From contig NZ_BMQN01000026.1 in assembly GCF_014648135.1 (NCBI RefSeq), forward strand, positions 1-26,153: 26,153 nucleotides of DNA. Direction: 5' to 3'. The notes under the pieces are model-generated. The model saw nothing but the letters and a program-made list of their open reading frames with translations. It had not been told where the DNA came from and ran no database searches. This DNA is from Deinococcus sedimenti. GTDB taxonomy: Bacteria; Deinococcota; Deinococci; Deinococcales; Deinococcaceae. Shown in pieces: positions 23,471 through 26,153 of the stretch. The position numbers were made by a program, and so were the translations under genes. Each line of letters begins with the position of its first letter. Position 1 is the stretch's first letter.

Positions 23471-23677
23471 ATGACGTTCCTTCCCGGCCGCCCACTTCCC
23501 ACCGATCCACAGACCTCCTCAGAGCGCACCCTGTACCACGCGCAGCGGACGTCCGGAGAGATAGGCACCATGACCCGCGAGGGCGGCACGTGGCAGTGGC
23601 GGCAGCTGCGCGGCGACGGGCCGGACGCGTACGGCAGTGGTGGCTGGAACGACTTGAAGACCTGGCTGAGTGAATAG
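23471..23677 (+). CDS. small hypothetical protein, leaderless
   Basis: A 68-residue soluble protein (MTFLPGRPLPTDPQTSSERT, then IGTMTREGGTWQWRQLRGDG, ending WNDLKTWLSE). I do not recognise it. The Gly- and Trp-rich middle suggests a small strand-based fold. There is no good ribosome binding site, but the promoter just upstream places the transcription start at the ATG, which supports both the gene and its start. It has its own promoter and is followed by a hairpin terminator, so it forms a single-gene unit. It is divergent from the nuclease operon and could be related to it, for example as a regulator or immunity partner; that is only a guess from position. Confidence 0.6.
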   Translation: MTFLPGRPLPTDPQTSSERTLYHAQRTSGEIGTMTREGGTWQWRQLRGDGPDAYGSGGWNDLKTWLSE

Positions 23678-23680
23678 AAG

Positions 23681-23702
23681 AAGGCGACCCGAAGGCCGCC
23701 TT
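23681..23702. terminator. hairpin between converging small genes
   Basis: AAGGCG at 23681-23686 pairs with CGCCTT at 23697-23702 around a 10-nt loop, followed by GATTTCTT on the plus strand and preceded by TTCTT on the minus strand. It would serve the gene ending at 23677 and the minus-strand gene ending at 23727. Confidence 0.6.
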
Positions 23703-23726
23703 GATTTCTTAAATATAAAGCGGTAT

Positions 23727-23966
23727 TCATTCCACGTCAACCCTATCCACCGGGTCCGGCGCATCAGCGGGCACGTGGTACGCCAGCGGGTACTTCTCCG
23801 CCCGCCACGACTCCGCAGTCCGCTCCCAGGTCATGGCCTGCCCCGTGAATGCCGGGATAGCCCGACGCGCCGCTGCCGCGTTGGCATACGGGCCTAGCTG
23901 CCGCACGATTTCACCCGTCTCCACATGACTGACGGTGACAAAGACCTTCGGCGTATGGCACGGCAT
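23727..23966 (-). CDS. small hypothetical protein, leaderless
   Basis: A 79-residue soluble protein starting MPCHTPKVFVTVSHVETGEI, with RQLGPYANAAAARRAIPAFT in the middle and an acidic end (DAPDPVDRVDVE). The strand-then-helix layout with an aromatic turn suggests a compact alpha/beta fold, but I know no family. ATG 23966 is preferred over the longer frame to 24041 because TATCCT lies 6 nt before it (23973-23978), the same leaderless spacing as at 23471, while the extra upstream residues overlap an inverted repeat and the comM junction. It is the gene nearest to that junction and is probably part of the inserted element. Confidence 0.55.
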   Translation of the reverse strand: MPCHTPKVFVTVSHVETGEIVRQLGPYANAAAARRAIPAFTGQAMTWERTAESWRAEKYPLAYHVPADAPDPVDRVDVE

Positions 23967-23972
23967 GCCAGC

Positions 23973-24017
23973 AGGATAGGGGAGAACAGGTGTCCACACC
24001 CACCCTGTGGACACCTG
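23973..24017 (-). promoter_or_regulatory. leaderless promoter with inverted-repeat operator
   Basis: On the minus strand TATCCT (23973-23978) is a -10 element 6 nt before ATG 23966. Beginning 8 nt upstream of it is a perfect 12-bp inverted repeat, CAGGTGTCCACA at 23987-23998 and its complement at 24006-24017, separated by 7 nt. The repeat lies where a -35 box would be, so it looks like a regulator site (an activator or a repressor). A hairpin with another role, or part of an attachment site, remains possible. Confidence 0.5.
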
Positions 24018-24028
24018 GGGAATAACAC

Positions 24029-25009
24029 TTAAACCGGACAACCGATATCCAACGGCTGCCGCAATGTTTCCAGCGCCTTGCGGCTGAACTCCGGGAACTC
24101 ATCGAGAAAGAGGAGCCCCCGGTGGGCCAGACTCACCTCGCCCGGCCGGGGCACGCCCCCACCCCCGATCAGGCCCGCGTCCGACACCGTGTGATGCGGC
24201 GCGCGGTACGGCGGCTGCACGCTCAGACGACCCCGCGCCGTCAGCAGGCCCGCCGCCGAGTGGATGCGCGTCACCTCCAGCGCCTCCGCCCGCGTCAGCG
24301 GCGGCAGCAGCCCCGGTGCGCGGCGCGCCAGCATCGTCTTCCCGCTGCCCGGCGAGCCCACCAGCAGCAGGTTATGCCCCCCCGCCAGCGCGACCTCCAG
24401 CGCCCGCCGCGCCCCCGACTGCCCCTTCAGGTCCGCCAGATCCAGCAGCGCCTCCCCGTCCGGCGCGTCCGGCACCGGCGGGGGCGTCACCCCCAGCGGC
24501 GCCTGCCCCGTCAGGTGCCGCACCGCGTCCAGCAGCGACCCCGCCCCGAACACCCGCGCGTCCTCGATCATCGCCGCCTCCGCCGCGTTCCCCTCGGGCA
24601 GCAGCACCTCCGCGCCCAGCGACCCCGCCAGCAGCGCCAGATTCACCGCGCCCGCCACCGGCCGCAACGACCCGTCCAGCGCCAGCTCCCCCGCCACCAG
24701 CGTCCCCGCCAGCGCCCCCAGCGGCACGACCTCCTGCGCGGCCAGCACCCCCAACGCAATCGGCAGGTCATACAGCGGCCCCTCCTTCCGCAGATCCGCC
24801 GGGGCGAGATTCACCGTGATTCGCGCTGCCGGGAACGGCAACCCCGCGTTCCGGATGGCCGCCCGCACCCGTTCGCGTGCCTCACTGACCGACTGATCCG
24901 GCAGGCCCACCACCGTAAACGCAGGGAGGCCCGGCGAGACATCCACCTCGACCTCCACCGGCACCGCGTCCACCCCGAACAACGCCGCGCTCCGCACCCG
25001 CGCCAGCAC
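24029..25009 (-). pseudogene. comM: comM/yifB Mg-chelatase-like ATPase, truncated at the C-terminus
   Basis: ComM is a hexameric helicase that moves DNA branches during natural transformation. This copy has the N-terminal domain (1-175; [40 protein letters not shown]) and the start of the AAA domain: Walker A GSPGSGKT at 218-225 and Walker B FLDE at 301-304. It follows the family to [10 protein letters not shown] at residue 320 and then reads DIGCPV and stops, so about 170-180 residues with the rest of the ATPase and the C-terminal domain are missing. The break is clean, with no frameshift before it, as expected for insertion of a mobile element. The last codons before the break (ACA TTG, CCG TTG) are AT-richer than the rest. 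The start is GTG 25009. The protein is probably inactive; transformation may be impaired. Confidence 0.85.
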
Positions 25010-25294
25010 TCACCGACCCCCAGAACGCCACATGTGACCCGCAGGCTAACAAGCCCGGAACCCCCAACGGACCGCACATCAGCGCAGAAATGGGGGTAGT
25101 AGATGGGGGAGAGACAGGTAAGCGAGACGTCCCTACCCTGGGTTGCGCTGGGGTGGGGACCGTTGCTGGCGAGCCTTGTACGACGCTCTGCCTCACTGAA
25201 GGTCACCGAAGTACACGAAGGTCTGTGGTGAAGGGGGCCCCAGGGCTGGAAATGTACCCAGGCGCGAAACAAGGATTGATGCTATGAAAGACGC
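25010..25294. other. intergenic region upstream of comM with imperfect hairpin
   Basis: I see no credible gene here. At 25129-25138 and 25151-25160 a 10-bp stem with one G-T pair encloses the 12-nt loop tgggttgcgctg. Ten of the 12 loop bases, and the adjoining ACCC and GGGT, match the terminator at 21965-22004. No -10 with leaderless spacing is evident for comM. Confidence 0.5.
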
Positions 25295-25483
25295 ATGAAC
25301 GTGAATCGCCCCCGTCTCCTTGTGTTCCTTGTTTACTTCCTGGCTCTACAAGGGGGACTGTTGGCAAGTGGGGCCATTGTCGCGATGATTGAAGACGGTC
25401 CCTTGCCCCCCACCGGTTATCTGATCGGTATTTCTCTCACGCTCATTGGGGCAGGGTTCAGTACCGGACATCTTCGATTCTGA
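25295..25483 (+). CDS. small membrane protein
   Basis: A 62-residue protein with two predicted membrane helices: LLVFLVYFLALQGGLLASGA and YLIGISLTLIGAGF, joined by a short acidic loop (MIEDGPLPPTG). I recognise no family. TATGAA at 25283-25288 lies 6 nt before the ATG, near the leaderless pattern though without the final T; no ribosome binding site is clear. It lies between comM and the insertion sequence and is probably chromosomal. A chance frame is possible, but the hydrophobic pattern is coherent. Confidence 0.5.
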   Translation: MNVNRPRLLVFLVYFLALQGGLLASGAIVAMIEDGPLPPTGYLIGISLTLIGAGFSTGHLRF

Positions 25484-25529
25484 TCGCCTGAGACGCAGTT
25501 CGCGGATTCCTGCTCTGGGTCACATCCGA

Positions 25530-25579
25530 AGCAGCAAAAGAGCGGCATCACCGGTCTGTGACGATCCACGATGCCGCTC
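25530..25579 (-). terminator. rho-independent terminator on the minus strand
   Basis: GAGCGGCATC at 25540-25549 pairs with GATGCCGCTC at 25570-25579, a 10-bp perfect stem with a 20-nt loop. Read on the minus strand it is followed by CTTTTGC, so it would end transcripts coming from the transposase. It lies 98 nt past the transposase stop and may belong to flanking DNA rather than to the element. Confidence 0.6.
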
Positions 25580-25639
25580 CAGAACAGCCTACCCTTCTGC
25601 CCGATCTGTTGAAAGCCCGACTGCCCTTCTGACGTTCAC

Positions 25640-26153
25640 CCTGTGATCGGTCCAGCCCGAATGAGCCCAGCGTACTTCAGCCCGCCAGTTGGCAGGCGAA
25701 CTCATGTGGCGTGAGGTTCCCAAGAGAGCTGTGGGGACGGACGACGTTATAGTCCCGCCGCCAGATGGCGAGGCTGAGCCTCGCCTGCGGCACGCTCAAG
25801 AACCAGTGGACGTTCAGGAACTCGTCCCGCATGCGTCCGTTGAAGCTCTCGATATAGGCGTTCTGGACAGGCTTCCCAGGATCGATGAACTGATGGGTGA
25901 TGCCCTGGATGTATGCCCACTGATCCAATGCCCGGCCCGTGAACTCCGGCCCGTTGTCGGTCAGCAGCACCTGTGGCTTGCCTCGTTCCTGGATCGCGTC
26001 TGCCAGCAGACGCGCCACCGTGGCCACTGGTATTGATGTTGACGCGTAGCTGAGCACGCATTCCCTCGTGCCGTCGTCCACAACGTTGAGGATTCGGAAC
26101 CGTTGCCCGTTGGCCAACTGATCACTGACGAAGTCCAGGCTCCATCGCTCATT
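25640..26153 (-). mobile_element. IS3-family insertion sequence, right part outside window
   Basis: The end of an IS3-type element, recognised by its transposase. Its 3' end should lie within about 70 nt after the transposase stop at 25677, so the left limit given here is approximate. The opposite terminal repeat, orfA and the first part of orfB are beyond the window, so the inverted repeats cannot be compared. Confidence 0.6.
25677..26153 (-). CDS. IS3-family transposase (OrfB), 5' partial
   Basis: The C-terminal 158 or so residues of a DDE transposase (rve integrase fold), open at the window edge. It reads NERWSLDFVSDQLANG from the edge, which supplies the first catalytic Asp. QVLLTDNGPEFTGRALDQWA supplies the second, and NAYIESFNGRMRDEFLN the Glu, with close to the 35-residue spacing of the D-D-35-E family. 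WRRDYNVVRPHSSLGNLTPH is the typical IS3 C-terminal segment. All three acidic residues are present, so this part is intact. In this family OrfB is usually made as a frameshift fusion with OrfA, which would lie to the right. Confidence 0.9.
   Translation of the reverse strand, partial: NERWSLDFVSDQLANGQRFRILNVVDDGTRECVLSYASTSIPVATVARLLADAIQERGKPQVLLTDNGPEFTGRALDQWAYIQGITHQFIDPGKPVQNAYIESFNGRMRDEFLNVHWFLSVPQARLSLAIWRRDYNVVRPHSSLGNLTPHEFACQLAG

Noticed and set aside
23727..24041. Longer start (24041) for the 79-residue minus-strand gene
   Set aside because: The added residues overlap the inverted repeat and the comM end, and the -10 element at 23973-23978 supports the start at 23966.
24122..25099. 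Plus-strand frame of 325 residues opposite comM
   Set aside because: Extremely Arg-, Gln- and Pro-rich shadow of comM.
25129..25175. Possible T-box leader, because GGTGGGGACCGT faintly recalls the T-box motif
   Set aside because: Key bases of the motif differ, no aminoacyl-tRNA synthetase or amino acid gene follows, and the hairpin is better explained by its likeness to the 21965 terminator.
25090..25287. Plus-strand frame of 65 residues upstream of the small membrane protein
   Set aside because: No binding site or leaderless -10, no domain pattern, and it runs through the hairpin at 25129-25160.

Overview
The window is high-GC DNA dominated by the late half of a long-tailed (siphovirus-type) prophage, followed on the right by a short accessory region, a truncated chromosomal comM (yifB) gene and part of an IS3-family insertion sequence. 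The host is probably Deinococcus or a close relative. This rests on very high GC, several accessory genes whose only visible start signal is a -10 hexamer 6 nt before the start codon (leaderless transcription, common in Deinococcus), and the general look of the small proteins. No ribosomal or tRNA gene is present to confirm the genus.

Layout, left to right. 1-66: sequence that does not belong to the phage gene it abuts. 79-2532: head genes, namely a prohead protease lacking its N-terminal half, a scaffold with its own in-frame internal start, a capsid cement protein and the major capsid protein. 2548-4263: four small head-tail connector, neck and tail-completion genes joined by ATGA overlaps, one of them apparently starting at CTG. 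4275-6040: tail tube, a small unknown gene, and a tail assembly chaperone pair joined by a -1 programmed frameshift at a C CCC CCT heptamer. 6075-6647: an AT-rich moron (added cargo gene) with its own promoter and terminator. 6675-13433: a 2252-residue tape measure protein with a built-in M23 peptidase. 13435-13614: a small opposite-strand membrane-protein ORF. 13660-19806: three tail-tip and fibre genes, the last with an SGNH hydrolase split by an inserted lectin-like domain. 19807-21445: hairpins, then three small membrane proteins and a GH108-type endolysin (lysis cassette). 21528-21905: an unknown gene ending at a strong terminator.

21965-24029 is the accessory stretch. A minus-strand operon encodes a DUF2726 nuclease-like membrane protein and a secreted thermonuclease with an Excalibur domain. 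Beside it are two small genes with leaderless promoters, one overlapped by a 12-bp inverted repeat that looks like an operator. At about 24035-24060 this stretch runs into comM, which stops after residue 320 of roughly 500, inside the AAA domain. This suggests that the right end of the prophage or island lies in comM. The window ends inside an IS3-type DDE transposase. With the foreign 66 bases at the left, this suggests both edges of the window lie at mobile elements.

No integrase, repressor, terminase or portal gene is visible; these would lie to the left. I saw no tRNA, rRNA or CRISPR array.
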